NCBI GenBank assembly: GCA_964501275.1
Contig: CAZCSP010000013.1
Span: forward strand, 1-64,000
Reading direction: 5' to 3'
DNA length: 64,000 bases
DNA from: 55-13 sp964501275
Lineage (GTDB): Bacteria; Armatimonadota; Fimbriimonadia; Fimbriimonadales; Fimbriimonadaceae
Below, one piece after another: positions 1-8,529 of the stretch. How positions within the stretch are numbered: position 1 is the first letter of the stretch; the number at the start of each line of letters is the position of its first letter. The notes beneath the pieces are model-generated. The model was given only the letters and a program-made list of their open reading frames with translations. It was not told the origin of the DNA and did no database searches. Made by a program: the position numbers and the translations under genes.

Positions 1-91
1 CTTGACGGAAAAACAACCACAGTTAGTGTCTCAAAAAACGGAGCCACTCCAAAGCCCAGAACTTTGTCCTCCGACTTTCCAGACTACAAGA

Positions 92-940
92 CTATCTGGA
101 CGACTCCCCCGCCTTCCTCAAAATCGACCTTGCCGACTCGCGATACTCTTCGGGCATCAACTTGGTGGCGAGGACTTCTCGGGCGGCGGCGAGCATCAAC
201 TCCTTCTCGTTCTTCATGCTGTAGCAGAACATGATGGAGATCTTGGCGTAGCCTATGTCGTACCGGTCTTTGGCCGTGACGGCGGCTTCCCGGAAGAGGG
301 GGAGGGCGCGGTCGATGCGGTTGCTTAGCTGGTGGATGTCGCCGAGGGCGCAGAGGGCTCGGGGATACCAGATGCCGCGATATTTGCCGCGGCGTCCGAT
401 AGCCAAATGCTCCTCTGCTCCGGCCACGTCCCCCCGCCAGGCTTTCAGCGCCGCAAACCAGGTGTTCGCCTCGCTGTCGTTGGGGTTCTTGGCGATCCGC
501 GTCTTCATTTCGGGCGCGGCTTTATAGGAGGCGATGAAGCGGTCGATGTCGGCGGCAAAGGCTTCCGGACCTTCATAGCCCGGAATCTTGCCCTGAATCT
601 GCTCGTTCTTATCCACGAACAGGATGGTCGGAAAACCCAGCAGGCCGAACTTCTTGGCAAGGGCCTTGTTCTCTTTCTTATCCGCGTTGACCTTGAACGG
701 GATCACCTGGCGCGATTTGCGGACTACCAGCGGATCGGGGTAGGTCACCTCGTTCAGTTGTTTGCAGTACGGACACCAATCGGAGTAGATATAGATCATC
801 ATCAGCCGATTGTCGGCCTTGGCTTTGGCGAGGGCCGTAGAGTAGGTGGAAACCCACGAAACTTCCGCCGCCCCTGCCAACCGGAGCAGGGCGAAAAGGA
901 GGATCGCCAGACAAGAGAGCCGATGCAAACTAGGAACCAA
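92..940 (-). CDS. Secreted thioredoxin-like protein with C-terminal helical repeats
   Basis: The first 25 residues form a hydrophobic signal peptide ending near AGAAE, so the protein acts outside the cytoplasm. A thioredoxin fold follows, with the redox motif WCPYCK (Cys56 and Cys59) and a cis-proline segment GFPTILFVD, as in the thioredoxin_7/DUF255 group that reduces or isomerises disulfides. The second half (about residues 150-280) looks like TPR-type helices. The start is TTG at 938-940; a CATAAT box lies 8 bases upstream (949-954), so the message may be leaderless. It stands alone on this strand. The fold assignment is firm; the substrate is unknown. Confidence 0.85.
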   Translation of the reverse strand: MVPSLHRLSCLAILLFALLRLAGAAEVSWVSTYSTALAKAKADNRLMMIYIYSDWCPYCKQLNEVTYPDPLVVRKSRQVIPFKVNADKKENKALAKKFGLLGFPTILFVDKNEQIQGKIPGYEGPEAFAADIDRFIASYKAAPEMKTRIAKNPNDSEANTWFAALKAWRGDVAGAEEHLAIGRRGKYRGIWYPRALCALGDIHQLSNRIDRALPLFREAAVTAKDRYDIGYAKISIMFCYSMKNEKELMLAAAREVLATKLMPEEYRESARSILRKAGESSR

Positions 941-1230
941 TACGGATGATTATGGCGGGAAAGTGCCGAGGAAAGGGAATGAGGGAATCCTCAAGGGCTT
1001 CTAAAAAATGCCATCAACTTCACACTTGGATACCCGCCTTCCCGAGCGAGCCGTATCTTGCTTTGCCTATACCGATTGCCTGTCGCGAGTCGCGGGACAT
1101 GATCGGAGTCGCTTCTCGTCTGTTCGAGACAATATCCAGTTACAGACAGATTCTTCGACTCGCTCAGGAAGACGGGCGCTCTGGTGAGGAGTTATGAAAA
1201 GAACTCCCAAATTCCAACCCCCCAACTTTC

Positions 1231-1236
1231 TATAAT
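1231..1236 (+). promoter_or_regulatory. -10 box TATAAT, probable leaderless promoter
   Basis: A perfect TATAAT ends six bases before the ATG at 1243. Transcription would begin at or next to the start codon, and no Shine-Dalgarno sequence fits between. The same spacing recurs at other genes in the window. Confidence 0.6.
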
Positions 1237-1242
1237 GCTCTC

Positions 1243-1866
1243 ATGGGAATCTTCGACTGGCTGAAGCGTGATCCGGAATCGAAGGGGATGGTTCGGCGGC
1301 GGGCGGTGGTGATCCCTCATCTGCCCAACGTCGAGACCATGTCGAACTCGATTGAGAACACCTCCAGCGCCGACGGAGTTTCGACTTTGGGCTTGACGGT
1401 TCGCCTGCTGGAACCTGGCGAGTCCGCTTCAGCTATCGGAGCCCAGTATCCCCGCCTCCCGGTCATCGGAGTCGTTCCAACGTCGCCTCTCCCAGAGGGT
1501 TGCCAACGGGTTCATGTGAATGCTCCCAACTGGGTTCACCTCATGGTTCGACAGGAGTGGTACGTGTATCGGGAACATGCGGAGATTCCGGTCTGGTTCG
1601 ATCCAAAGCGCAACCGCATCTGGCGGGTGGATAAGGATCGGCTCATCGAAGAACTGCTGCCCGAGAAGCCTCACGCCAAGGCGCTCTACGACGAGTATGG
1701 TCTGACCGGCCTGCCGAAGGAAGCGAATGAGACGCCGGGCCATGTCATGAATGCGACTCAGAGTATGGAAGGCTTCATTGAAACCACGCTTTCCGGTGCG
1801 TCAAAGATCATTGCCGAGACCGGGCTGAGCGACCTGAACCCGTTCGACAAGAAGCGCGAAGACTAG
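1243..1866 (+). CDS. Hypothetical protein, 207 aa
   Basis: I do not recognise this family. The product is soluble, without signal peptide or membrane segment, and begins MGIFDWLKRD, a form common in small cytoplasmic bacterial proteins. The middle part (about residues 85-130) is rich in Trp, Tyr and Arg, and the C-terminus is polar. A TATAAT box six bases upstream of ATG fixes the start. It is followed after 68 bases by another small unknown on the same strand, so the two may be co-transcribed. Confidence 0.7.
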   Translation: MGIFDWLKRDPESKGMVRRRAVVIPHLPNVETMSNSIENTSSADGVSTLGLTVRLLEPGESASAIGAQYPRLPVIGVVPTSPLPEGCQRVHVNAPNWVHLMVRQEWYVYREHAEIPVWFDPKRNRIWRVDKDRLIEELLPEKPHAKALYDEYGLTGLPKEANETPGHVMNATQSMEGFIETTLSGASKIIAETGLSDLNPFDKKRED

Positions 1867-1934
1867 CGTCCGCCAATTCTGGAATCGAAACGAAGTGCTG
1901 TCCCGTCCCAACAAGCGTTAGGGATGACGCAAAT

Positions 1935-2237
1935 ATGGCAGTACTGATCGGAAACCTCTGGGAATTCAATCTCGCCAAGGTCGTGATCGTCGATGTCACG
2001 GATGACTACAAATTGATGCAGCCGCCCATGCCGTCGGATTTCTATCCGGTGCTCATGGAGACGTGGCTGCCCCGGCACAATCTGAGCCACGCCTTGCCGG
2101 GAACCAGCTTGGTGCAGGGGTATCTGTACGACTGGCACGAGACCCCGGTCGACCAGGATCAGCCGTGGTATGTGGGGGTTGTCATGGAAGACTTGGCCCG
2201 GGTGATCGACGCGGATATCGAGGGATTGAAGCTGTAG
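1935..2237 (+). CDS. Hypothetical protein, 100 aa
   Basis: A small soluble protein of unknown function, beginning MAVLIGNLWEFNLAK and ending LARVIDADIEGLKL. It has aromatic residues spread through its length (WLPRHN, YLYDWHETP, QPWYVGV) and no signal peptide. It follows the 207-aa unknown on the same strand and is followed by a repeat-rich noncoding stretch. Codon use resembles the neighbours, which supports a real gene. Confidence 0.6.
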   Translation: MAVLIGNLWEFNLAKVVIVDVTDDYKLMQPPMPSDFYPVLMETWLPRHNLSHALPGTSLVQGYLYDWHETPVDQDQPWYVGVVMEDLARVIDADIEGLKL

Positions 2238-2516
2238 CGCAAGACTCCCCCTCCTCCAAGTGGTTCGTCTTGGAGGAGGGGGGCGGGGGGTGGAGGTTCC
2301 GGGAGCTTGTCGTTGTTGCTGAGCTTGTATCTGAACTCCGAACACTCGGCGGGGACGGCGGCACAATGCATCCACCGCCTACAGATCGCTTTCAACTACA
2401 AGTTCAAACCCCTCCATCCCCAACCCCTTCCTCCCCGACCTTCGGGGAGGAAGGGGCTTTCCGGACTCCCTTCCAAACTTGCGCCTACTCAGCAATCTGA
2501 AATCCACTCCCCCCAA
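2238..2516. repeat. Intergenic cluster of three hairpin repeats
   Basis: This gene-free stretch holds a long GGAGG/CCTCC hairpin element (2246-2302), a copy of the element with core AATGCATCC (2354-2385), and a third hairpin made of CCTTCCTCCCC and its complement (about 2426-2456). The first two families recur elsewhere in the window, including inside the phage terminase and portal genes. The third could terminate transcription of both flanking genes, which converge here. Confidence 0.7.
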
Positions 2517-4463
2517 TCACAGTTTGAAGAGGAGGAACCTCGGTGACTGGTCTGGTCTGCCGAAGCTTTGGACCAAAGTCAGCCTGCCCTCACCCGCCGC
2601 CTCCGAGATCAGGACTTTGAATTTGACTTCCCAGTTATCCATGAACTGTTGGCGATAGGGCTCCGGGAAGGGTTGGCCGGAGATGGTGGCTTGCATCAAC
2701 TCACCCAAGCTGACTCCGCCCAGGTCGGCACGGTTGTTCTCGATCATGTTGATCAAGACATGAGTGAAGCCCATCTTCCGCATCGCCTCGGCGTAGTCCC
2801 CACCGGTTTGCATGGCGTCGTAGGGGATCATGGTGCCATGGCCGGGGTTGGCCCAGAAGTAGGGAATGTCTAGGAAATAACCAAAAACTTCATCATAAAG
2901 CGCGACTTTCGCGTCTTTTCCAAGCTTATTGATCTCTTGGGCAGGCCCGTAAAATGGGATGCGCTGAGCCTGGTACTCCTCGGGTGAGACCTTTCCGGTG
3001 ACCGCCAGCATCTGGTCGGAGAAGCGGTTGGTGTTGAGGAGGTAGAGGCTGACGAGGGCCTGGACTCCCGCCAATCCGGCCATCAAGGGGGCAAAGCCTT
3101 TGCGGGTGGTCAACTGCCCGGCGATCAGGGCCAAGGGGACCGCTAGCGTCACGATGTAGCGGCTCTGTTGGGTCAAGACGAACCAGATCAGCAGGCTGAC
3201 CAGGACGCCGCCGATCAGGGCCCGCTCGAACCTCTCCCGTTGCCCGGCAAGCATCCCCAGCATCAGCGCGCCGATCACCGCAATCCCAATCGCCCCCATC
3301 GGGTCGCCGCCGCCGATGGTTTGCATCGGGTTCACATACCGCCCGGGCTGATAGGTGAGGCCGAGAATACTGTGGCCCAGCCTTTGAGGTTGGACGCCTC
3401 CCCCCGGAGGCGCCTCCCGACCCACGCCGAAGGTGTTCTGCTCGTTGGTATAGATCTCCGCTCGCCGCTGATCCCAGTCTTTGCCTCCGAGCTTGCTATA
3501 GAAGAAGGGGAAGACCGGGTTGTCCTTCCAGACTGCATTCTTGATGTACCAAGGGCTGGCGAGGGCGAGGGAGGCGAGGCCAATGATGAAGACTGGCTTG
3601 AGGTTGCGCTTGAGAAGGATCGCTCCGACCAGAGCCACCAACCCGGCGACGGCGATGGTCTGAAGGCCGGTGTACTTGGTGCCTGCGGCAAAGCTGAGGA
3701 GGACGGCGCTGAGCCAGGCGTGCTTCGAGTCGTCGCTCTCCAGCCACCAGCAGGCGAAGATGAGGCCGAGCCCGGCGTAGAGGCCGTGGGCGACGTCGAT
3801 GTAGGCGGTGCCGGATTGCCAGAGGACGATGGGGACGGTGGTGAAAACCAGGCTCGCCCACCAGCCCGCGCGTTGGCCATAGCGTTGGCGGGCGAGGCCG
3901 AAGATCGCGATGGCGCCGAGGAGGGTGTAGAGCCAGACGAACATCTTCGCCCCCGCCTGCCCGCCCCACTTGAGGCCAAAGAGGAACAGGCTATCCACCG
4001 CGAACGGGAAGTTGGCCTGGTGGATGTAGGGAACAACGTCGATCCGCCCCGCCTCCAGCCACATCTTGGGAACCGCCAGATGGTAGGCGATGGAATCCCA
4101 GTCCAGCATGGTGCTAGGGGCCAGGACTCCCGCCAGAGCCATGAGGAGTCCAGCGGCAATGGCGACGGGAAAGAGGAGGTCGGGGCCTTTGGGGAGGGAG
4201 AATGGGAGTTGTTTGGTTTTGATGATGCGGGCCAGAGCGATCAACCCAAGGACAATGGTTACGAGTAGGAAAGCGCCAAGTCTGACGCTGATTTGAACCA
4301 GGCCCGCAAAGAACGTGATCGTTCCCAACGTTCCCATTCCGATCAGCCCCGCAATCCCAACCTGGGCCGCCGTATCGAGTCCACCCAACCAGCGTTTCCC
4401 GAAGCTCAGCACCACCATCGTAGAAGCGACGGCGACCACGATCGCAGTAACAAGCCCCAGCAT
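2517..4463 (-). CDS. Multi-pass membrane glycosyltransferase-like protein (GT-C / GT39-like)
   Basis: About 648 residues with at least ten hydrophobic helices. Early in the chain, after the first helices, comes the acidic motif MLDWDSIAYH in an external loop, typical of polyprenyl-phosphate-sugar dependent GT-C transferases (PMT/ArnT group). The C-terminal 200 residues form a soluble outer domain. Such enzymes move a sugar from a lipid carrier to protein or lipid on the outer face of the inner membrane. I chose ATG 4461-4463 (MLGLVTAI) because the open frame upstream lies in a noncoding repeat. The acceptor is unknown; a polymer assembly role is possible. Confidence 0.75.
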   Translation of the reverse strand: MLGLVTAIVVAVASTMVVLSFGKRWLGGLDTAAQVGIAGLIGMGTLGTITFFAGLVQISVRLGAFLLVTIVLGLIALARIIKTKQLPFSLPKGPDLLFPVAIAAGLLMALAGVLAPSTMLDWDSIAYHLAVPKMWLEAGRIDVVPYIHQANFPFAVDSLFLFGLKWGGQAGAKMFVWLYTLLGAIAIFGLARQRYGQRAGWWASLVFTTVPIVLWQSGTAYIDVAHGLYAGLGLIFACWWLESDDSKHAWLSAVLLSFAAGTKYTGLQTIAVAGLVALVGAILLKRNLKPVFIIGLASLALASPWYIKNAVWKDNPVFPFFYSKLGGKDWDQRRAEIYTNEQNTFGVGREAPPGGGVQPQRLGHSILGLTYQPGRYVNPMQTIGGGDPMGAIGIAVIGALMLGMLAGQRERFERALIGGVLVSLLIWFVLTQQSRYIVTLAVPLALIAGQLTTRKGFAPLMAGLAGVQALVSLYLLNTNRFSDQMLAVTGKVSPEEYQAQRIPFYGPAQEINKLGKDAKVALYDEVFGYFLDIPYFWANPGHGTMIPYDAMQTGGDYAEAMRKMGFTHVLINMIENNRADLGGVSLGELMQATISGQPFPEPYRQQFMDNWEVKFKVLISEAAGEGRLTLVQSFGRPDQSPRFLLFKL

Positions 4464-4487
4464 TGGATTGTGAGTATACAGGTATAG

Positions 4488-4580
4488 ATTCACGCAAAGG
4501 CGCAAAGACCGCAAAGGTTGAATGGAGTCCCTTTGCGGTCTTTGCGTCTTTGCGTGAAATGCATCCGCCGCCTACAGGGT
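4488..4580. repeat. Inverted GCAAAGACGCAAAG repeat joined to an AATGCATCC element
   Basis: Arms rich in GCAAAG(A/G)CGCAAAG at 4492-4519 and complementary CTTTGCGTCTTTGCG at 4531-4556 form a hairpin. A partial copy of the AATGCATCC-core element (4557-4579) abuts it. Related GCAAAG elements occur near 20051-20098, 25464-25543 and 60165-60236. Confidence 0.7.
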
Positions 4581-4696
4581 CGTTCATTTACCAATTGGGC
4601 AATGGGGTACAAATGGTGAGCCAGTTCGCGCTGCCAACTGGGGCGAAGCGCCGCGTTCTATTGCTTGCCCTATCGGCGAAGCGCGAACTCGCTCTT

Positions 4697-5920
4697 TTAT
4701 TTCACGGCGAAAGGCATGTTTGCAGTGGCTGCGTTGCCTTTGCCGTCTCTCACATAAACATAGACCCGATACGCCCCGGGGTCCCGGGGGACGTTGAAGC
4801 GGACGGTGGGGGAGGTGACGCCTTCCAGGAGTCCGTTGACCACTCCTGGTTTCACTTCGCCCTCGCCCGCAAATCGCTTGTTGGTGGCCTCCTTCCGAAC
4901 CTCCCAGCGAATACTCAACCGGTCTCCGTCGGGGTCGCTCGCCTTGACTTCCGCCGTTACCAGGGAGCCTGACTCCACCTCCTTTTGAGAAGCGCTCATT
5001 AGGAATTCGTTGATTCTGGGGGCGCGGTTTGCCGGAGGTTTGTTGGTCCAGAACTGGGCCATCACATCGATTGCCTCAGTTCTTTCTCCAGATGGCAGGA
5101 ACATCCCGAACCAAGTGGGGGTCTCTTCCTGCTTGTCCCCCCACAGGAAGGCATAGGAACCCAGGCACCAGCCGGATTGGGCCTTGATCGAGTTCTCGTA
5201 GTTGGACTTATAGAAGGCGGCTTTCTCTGTGCTGGTTGGTTCCAAGGCCGCTCCCCATGAGGTCTTTGGTCGCTCCCAAGGTCCAAGCGGGCCGAACTCG
5301 GTCACGACATAGGGTTTGTCCCAGCCGTAATCTTTCAGCCGTTTGGGGAGGGTGGGCAATCCGCCGTACGAATTGACGCCCAAGACATCGATGGAGGGCG
5401 CCCACTTCCTGATGTTCTCGATCTTCTGCTTGCTGACCTCCGCCACCACGGTCATCACCGGATGGTTGGGGTCGAGTTGCTTGCAGAGCTTGGCCAGGTC
5501 TTCGATCGCGCGCCAGAGGGCCTCGCGGTCGTTGTTGTCCACTTCCATCTCGTTGCCGAGGCCCCACATGAGGAGGGCGGGGTGGTCTTTGAACTTCAAC
5601 ACTTCGGAGCGAACCCGGTCGTACTGCTCCTTGACCTTGGCGGGGTCGTCGTAGTCGAAGTAGCTGCGATGCCCCAGCCAGGTTCCCACGGTGAGAGTGA
5701 TGCCACGCTTGTGGCATTCATCCAACTGGTTGCCTACGTTCTCCGTGCCCCAGGTGCGCATGGAGTTGCCTCCGGCCTTGACCAGTTCGTCCATCTTGCT
5801 CGTCCCCCCCACGCCCCGAATCTCGTAGGGCTGGCCGTTGCGCAGGATCTGCCAACCGTTGGCGGTCTTTGAAATGGTGACGGTAGGTACAAGCATAGTG
5901 GCGATGAGTAGGGTTAGCAT
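4697..5920 (-). CDS. Secreted clan GH-A glycoside hydrolase (GH2/GH5-like barrel)
   Basis: A short signal peptide (residues 1-16) precedes a single TIM-barrel domain (about 20-290) and a C-terminal beta-sandwich (300-407, KASDPDGDRLSIRWEV), likely carbohydrate binding. Both clan GH-A carboxylates are visible: the acid/base Glu in WGLGNEME and the nucleophile Glu in YVVTEFGP. The barrel resembles the catalytic part of GH2 enzymes without the usual N-terminal sandwich, so a mannosidase, glucuronidase or glucanase activity cannot be separated by eye. It probably works in the periplasm or outside the cell on plant or exopolysaccharide chains. Confidence 0.85.
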   Translation of the reverse strand: MLTLLIATMLVPTVTISKTANGWQILRNGQPYEIRGVGGTSKMDELVKAGGNSMRTWGTENVGNQLDECHKRGITLTVGTWLGHRSYFDYDDPAKVKEQYDRVRSEVLKFKDHPALLMWGLGNEMEVDNNDREALWRAIEDLAKLCKQLDPNHPVMTVVAEVSKQKIENIRKWAPSIDVLGVNSYGGLPTLPKRLKDYGWDKPYVVTEFGPLGPWERPKTSWGAALEPTSTEKAAFYKSNYENSIKAQSGWCLGSYAFLWGDKQEETPTWFGMFLPSGERTEAIDVMAQFWTNKPPANRAPRINEFLMSASQKEVESGSLVTAEVKASDPDGDRLSIRWEVRKEATNKRFAGEGEVKPGVVNGLLEGVTSPTVRFNVPRDPGAYRVYVYVRDGKGNAATANMPFAVK

Positions 5921-6016
5921 GCGTGGTCTCCAGATTGGGCGATTGGCTTAACTGGCTTGAAGGTCTTGGATAGATGGCGGGCACCGGGGCGGTTCCGAAG
6001 CGATAGCAAGCCCGAT

Positions 6017-6049
6017 CATGCCTGCGGCATCGACGATGCCGCAGGCATG
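6017..6049. terminator. Perfect hairpin, likely terminator or REP element
   Basis: CATGCCTGCGGCATCG and its complement meet with almost no loop, giving a stem of about 13 usable base pairs just past the 3' end of the small gene that stops at 6056. It lacks a clear T tract on that strand, so a repeat element is equally possible. Confidence 0.45.
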
Positions 6050-6055
6050 AGGAAC

Positions 6056-6331
6056 TTATCGCCCGGCGCCTCTCATGCTTCGTTCAATCTGTTCTCGCTG
6101 CTCGGGTGTCAGGTGGGATGTATCCCCCATGCCTGGCGGCGGCCCGGCGGTTTTCTGTCCATCTTTGGCCTTTTGCACATAGTCGGGAATGCCCTCCTGA
6201 TATCCCGGCAACTTCTTACCGGCGGGGATTGGCGGAGGTCCAGAAAAAACAAAGTAGTACAGGCCGCCGACGGCTAAAAGGGAGATCGCGGCGATTCCAA
6301 CGATGGCGGGGGTGGAGAGTGGTTTCTTCAT
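6056..6331 (-). CDS. Small membrane-anchored protein, 91 aa
   Basis: One N-terminal transmembrane helix (about residues 9-29, AIVGIAAISLLAVGGLYYFVF) is followed by a polar tail with Pro-rich segments (SGPPPIPAGKK, GPPPGMGD) and a short helix TPEQREQIERSM at the end. It lies 42 bases downstream of the prepilin gene on the same strand, so it is probably the last gene of the LacI-prepilin operon. Function unknown; a small accessory protein of the pseudopilus is one possibility. Confidence 0.65.
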   Translation of the reverse strand: MKKPLSTPAIVGIAAISLLAVGGLYYFVFSGPPPIPAGKKLPGYQEGIPDYVQKAKDGQKTAGPPPGMGDTSHLTPEQREQIERSMRGAGR

Positions 6332-6373
6332 AAGAGTGTTTGGGCAACTCCCAAGAGTTGCCCATAGGGTCGT

Positions 6374-7210
6374 TCACTGGCCAGGAAACTTACAGGGCGC
6401 CGAAGTGCTCCACTCGTCGGCATCCGTGCAAGTGGCGCTCGGGTTGCTGTTCGCCGCATCGTTGGCGGCGTTCTTGCGATCATGGTCGGGGAACACATAG
6501 CCCTTGGCTCGCGACGCGACATGGCTATCGGCAAACAGAAACGCCGCCTTGTTGGCGTTGCTATAGTCGATACCGCTGAAGTAGTCGGTAGGAGTGTTGG
6601 AGTTGGTGTTGCGGGTACCTGTTCCCCATGCCCAATTCTCCCAATAGGTGGAGTATTGCCACCAGGTGCCATCGGTGGACGATGCGTTGCGTCGCTCAAC
6701 CACCATGATGGTGTCGGCGACTTGGGGGATCGACGTAAAGCTCACTGGGGCTTTGTAGTAGCTCCCGGCGATAGGCGCCCACGACATACCTCCGACGGTC
6801 GGAAACAGGTAGGCGGTTACGTCATAGGACCGCTTGATGTTCCCATAGGTACTGGTATGCCATAGAGGCACCGATGAAGCTCGGTCGATTCCCGAGGTGA
6901 AGATGTCGAAGTTCTTCATATAGGGAATGATCAACTTGTCCCAAGATTCACAACCGAATGTGGCGTTGCACTCTCCGGTGGCCCAACCGTTCCAGTTAAG
7001 CGTCGATCGGCGGGGAAGTACGTCGTCGTAATCGCCAGCGTACATCGCAAAAGTGAGGCCCAACTGTTTCTGGTTGGAGATTGTCGCCGCATGTTTCGCG
7101 GCAGCTTTGGCTTGGGCAAAGACGGGGAAGAGGATCGCCGCGAGGATGGCGATGATCGCGATAACGACTAAGAGTTCAATTAATGTAAAGGCTGATCTTC
7201 TTTGGACCAT
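6374..7210 (-). CDS. Type II/IV prepilin-like secreted protein (DUF1559-like)
   Basis: The N-terminus is a class III prepilin leader: a basic MVQRRS, then FTLIELLVVIAIIAILAAILFPVF with Glu at mature position 5, which is cleaved and methylated by prepilin peptidase. The rest (residues 35-278) is the large extracellular domain seen in DUF1559 families that are greatly expanded in Armatimonadota and Planctomycetes. A Shine-Dalgarno GGAGG lies within the last codons of the upstream LacI gene and only one base separates that stop codon from this ATG, so the two are translated together. Confidence 0.9.
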   Translation of the reverse strand: MVQRRSAFTLIELLVVIAIIAILAAILFPVFAQAKAAAKHAATISNQKQLGLTFAMYAGDYDDVLPRRSTLNWNGWATGECNATFGCESWDKLIIPYMKNFDIFTSGIDRASSVPLWHTSTYGNIKRSYDVTAYLFPTVGGMSWAPIAGSYYKAPVSFTSIPQVADTIMVVERRNASSTDGTWWQYSTYWENWAWGTGTRNTNSNTPTDYFSGIDYSNANKAAFLFADSHVASRAKGYVFPDHDRKNAANDAANSNPSATCTDADEWSTSAPCKFPGQ

Positions 7211-7211
7211 T

Positions 7212-8234
7212 TTAGTTGTCCTCCTTCGGACGGGATGTCGAATCTCTTACAATGAGTTCTGTTGGTAAAACCTGGGAAACATGGCCGGTCTTGCCGTCGA
7301 TCATTTCGATCAACGTGCGAGTGGCGAGTGTGGCGATGGTTTCCACCGGCTGTCGCACGGTGGTGATGGAAGGCATAAAGACGGAGGAGAGGGGCACGTT
7401 GTCGAACCCCGCAATGCTGAAGTCCTCGGGGACGCTCAGGCCGTGGGATCGGGCCGCGTTGACCGCCCCGATAGCGATCTCGTCGTTTGCGCAAAAGATG
7501 GCGGTTGGACGCTGGGCGCACTGAAGGAGGCCATGCATCGCTTCGTTGCCACCTTCCATTGTAAAGTTTCCCGGAAGGATCCATTCTTCGCGGGTCTCCA
7601 GGCCAAACTTCTCGATGCAATCAAGAAACGCCTCGCGCCGCTCGATCGCGTCCTCCATCTGCATCCGGCCATAGAAGTGGCCAAAGGTGCGGTGGCCCTG
7701 CTCCATGAAGTGCCTGACTACCGATTCAACGCCGTGGGAGTTATCCACCGAGAACTGGACCGAGTGTTTATGAAACTCGCCCGCAATCACGACGTGCGGA
7801 ATCGAGTGCTCGGCAATAATGTCCAGTACGGGCGAATGTCGCGGAGGGGCAAGGAAAATCAAACCGTCGACGCGCCCATCCAGGAGGATATCGGACATCT
7901 GACGAATCTGCTTCTGGTCATAGCGGGTGAAAAAGAGAACGTCGTAGTGCAAGTCCTCGGCGGCGTTGACAACTCCGTTGAGTGAGTTCTGCAGATAGGG
8001 ACTCAACACCATGTCGCTACTTGCCTCGCTGGGGACGATGCCCAAGGTGTAGCTGCGACGGGTCACCAGGTTGCGGGCGACCCGATTGGGCCGATACTGC
8101 ATCTCTTGAGCCGTCTGAAGCACCCGCCTCTTCACATCCTCCGGCACTGGCCGGGGCCCGTCGTTCAGCGCGTAGCTCACGGTGCTCACCGAGATGTTCA
8201 GCTTCCTCGCTATGTCTTTGATCGTGGCCGCCAT
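7212..8234 (-). CDS. LacI-family transcriptional regulator
   Basis: A LacI helix-turn-helix occupies residues 1-50 (ATIKDIARKLNISVSTVSYALN, hinge RPNRVARNLVTRR), followed by a periplasmic-binding-protein-like effector domain to residue 340. The upstream open frame is noncoding; ATG 8232-8234 begins exactly at the conserved MAATIKDIA. Two abutting palindromes lie 8-44 bases upstream and probably form its own operator. It is followed without gap by a prepilin gene and is divergent from a Tat-exported oxidoreductase, so it may control both in response to a sugar. Confidence 0.92.
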   Translation of the reverse strand: MAATIKDIARKLNISVSTVSYALNDGPRPVPEDVKRRVLQTAQEMQYRPNRVARNLVTRRSYTLGIVPSEASSDMVLSPYLQNSLNGVVNAAEDLHYDVLFFTRYDQKQIRQMSDILLDGRVDGLIFLAPPRHSPVLDIIAEHSIPHVVIAGEFHKHSVQFSVDNSHGVESVVRHFMEQGHRTFGHFYGRMQMEDAIERREAFLDCIEKFGLETREEWILPGNFTMEGGNEAMHGLLQCAQRPTAIFCANDEIAIGAVNAARSHGLSVPEDFSIAGFDNVPLSSVFMPSITTVRQPVETIATLATRTLIEMIDGKTGHVSQVLPTELIVRDSTSRPKEDN

Positions 8235-8241
8235 TGGTCTC

Positions 8242-8278
8242 CGAATCGTTTCGCGAAACGATTCGCGAAACGTTTCGC
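8242..8278. promoter_or_regulatory. Tandem overlapping LacI-type operators
   Basis: A perfect 24-bp palindrome (8242-8265, centre TTTCGCGAAA) overlaps by one base a perfect 14-bp palindrome GCGAAACGTTTCGC (8265-8278). LacI-family operators commonly have a central CG and such dyads. Their place directly before the lacI-like start codon suggests autorepression, and they also lie in the control region shared with the divergent oxidoreductase gene. Confidence 0.8.
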
Positions 8279-8338
8279 ATACTATATAGCAAGTTTTGCG
8301 CGGCGCGCAAGGTTTTTTGAAAGGCAGGTAGAAATACG

Positions 8339-8490
8339 GGGGTAGGGGGCGTTGGGTTTTGGGTTCCTCGGTTTTAGGTTTTGCTCCTGGTCTTATCTGA
8401 TTTATCTGACCTATCCGACTTGTCGGTCCTATCAGCCTTTCACCCCAAAACCCAAAACCCAAAACCGACGAACCCAAAATCCGCATTGCT
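8339..8490. repeat. Composite GT-rich / AC-rich inverted repeat element
   Basis: The left arm repeats GTTGGGTTTTGGGTT, the middle holds TTATCTGATTTATCTGACC-like steps, and the right arm repeats CCCAAAACCCAAAAC. The same three-part build is seen at 19067-19193, 34549-34665, 47866-47975, 50030-50168, 53063-53212 and 54437-54549. It fills most of the gap between lacI and the divergent oxidoreductase. Confidence 0.7.
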
Positions 8491-8529
8491 CCTGCCCTCA
8501 AAAATCGGCTAAGGTTGGCGTAGCGATCA

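Noticed and set aside
946..1197. 83-aa open frame between the thioredoxin-like gene and the 207-aa gene
   Set aside because: It covers a dispersed repeat and lacks a ribosome site; composition is not protein-like.
3168..4268. 366-aa open frame opposite the GT-C membrane gene
   Set aside because: Low-complexity Asp/Glu/Gly composition typical of antisense frames in GC-rich DNA; the minus-strand gene has clear membrane helices and motifs.
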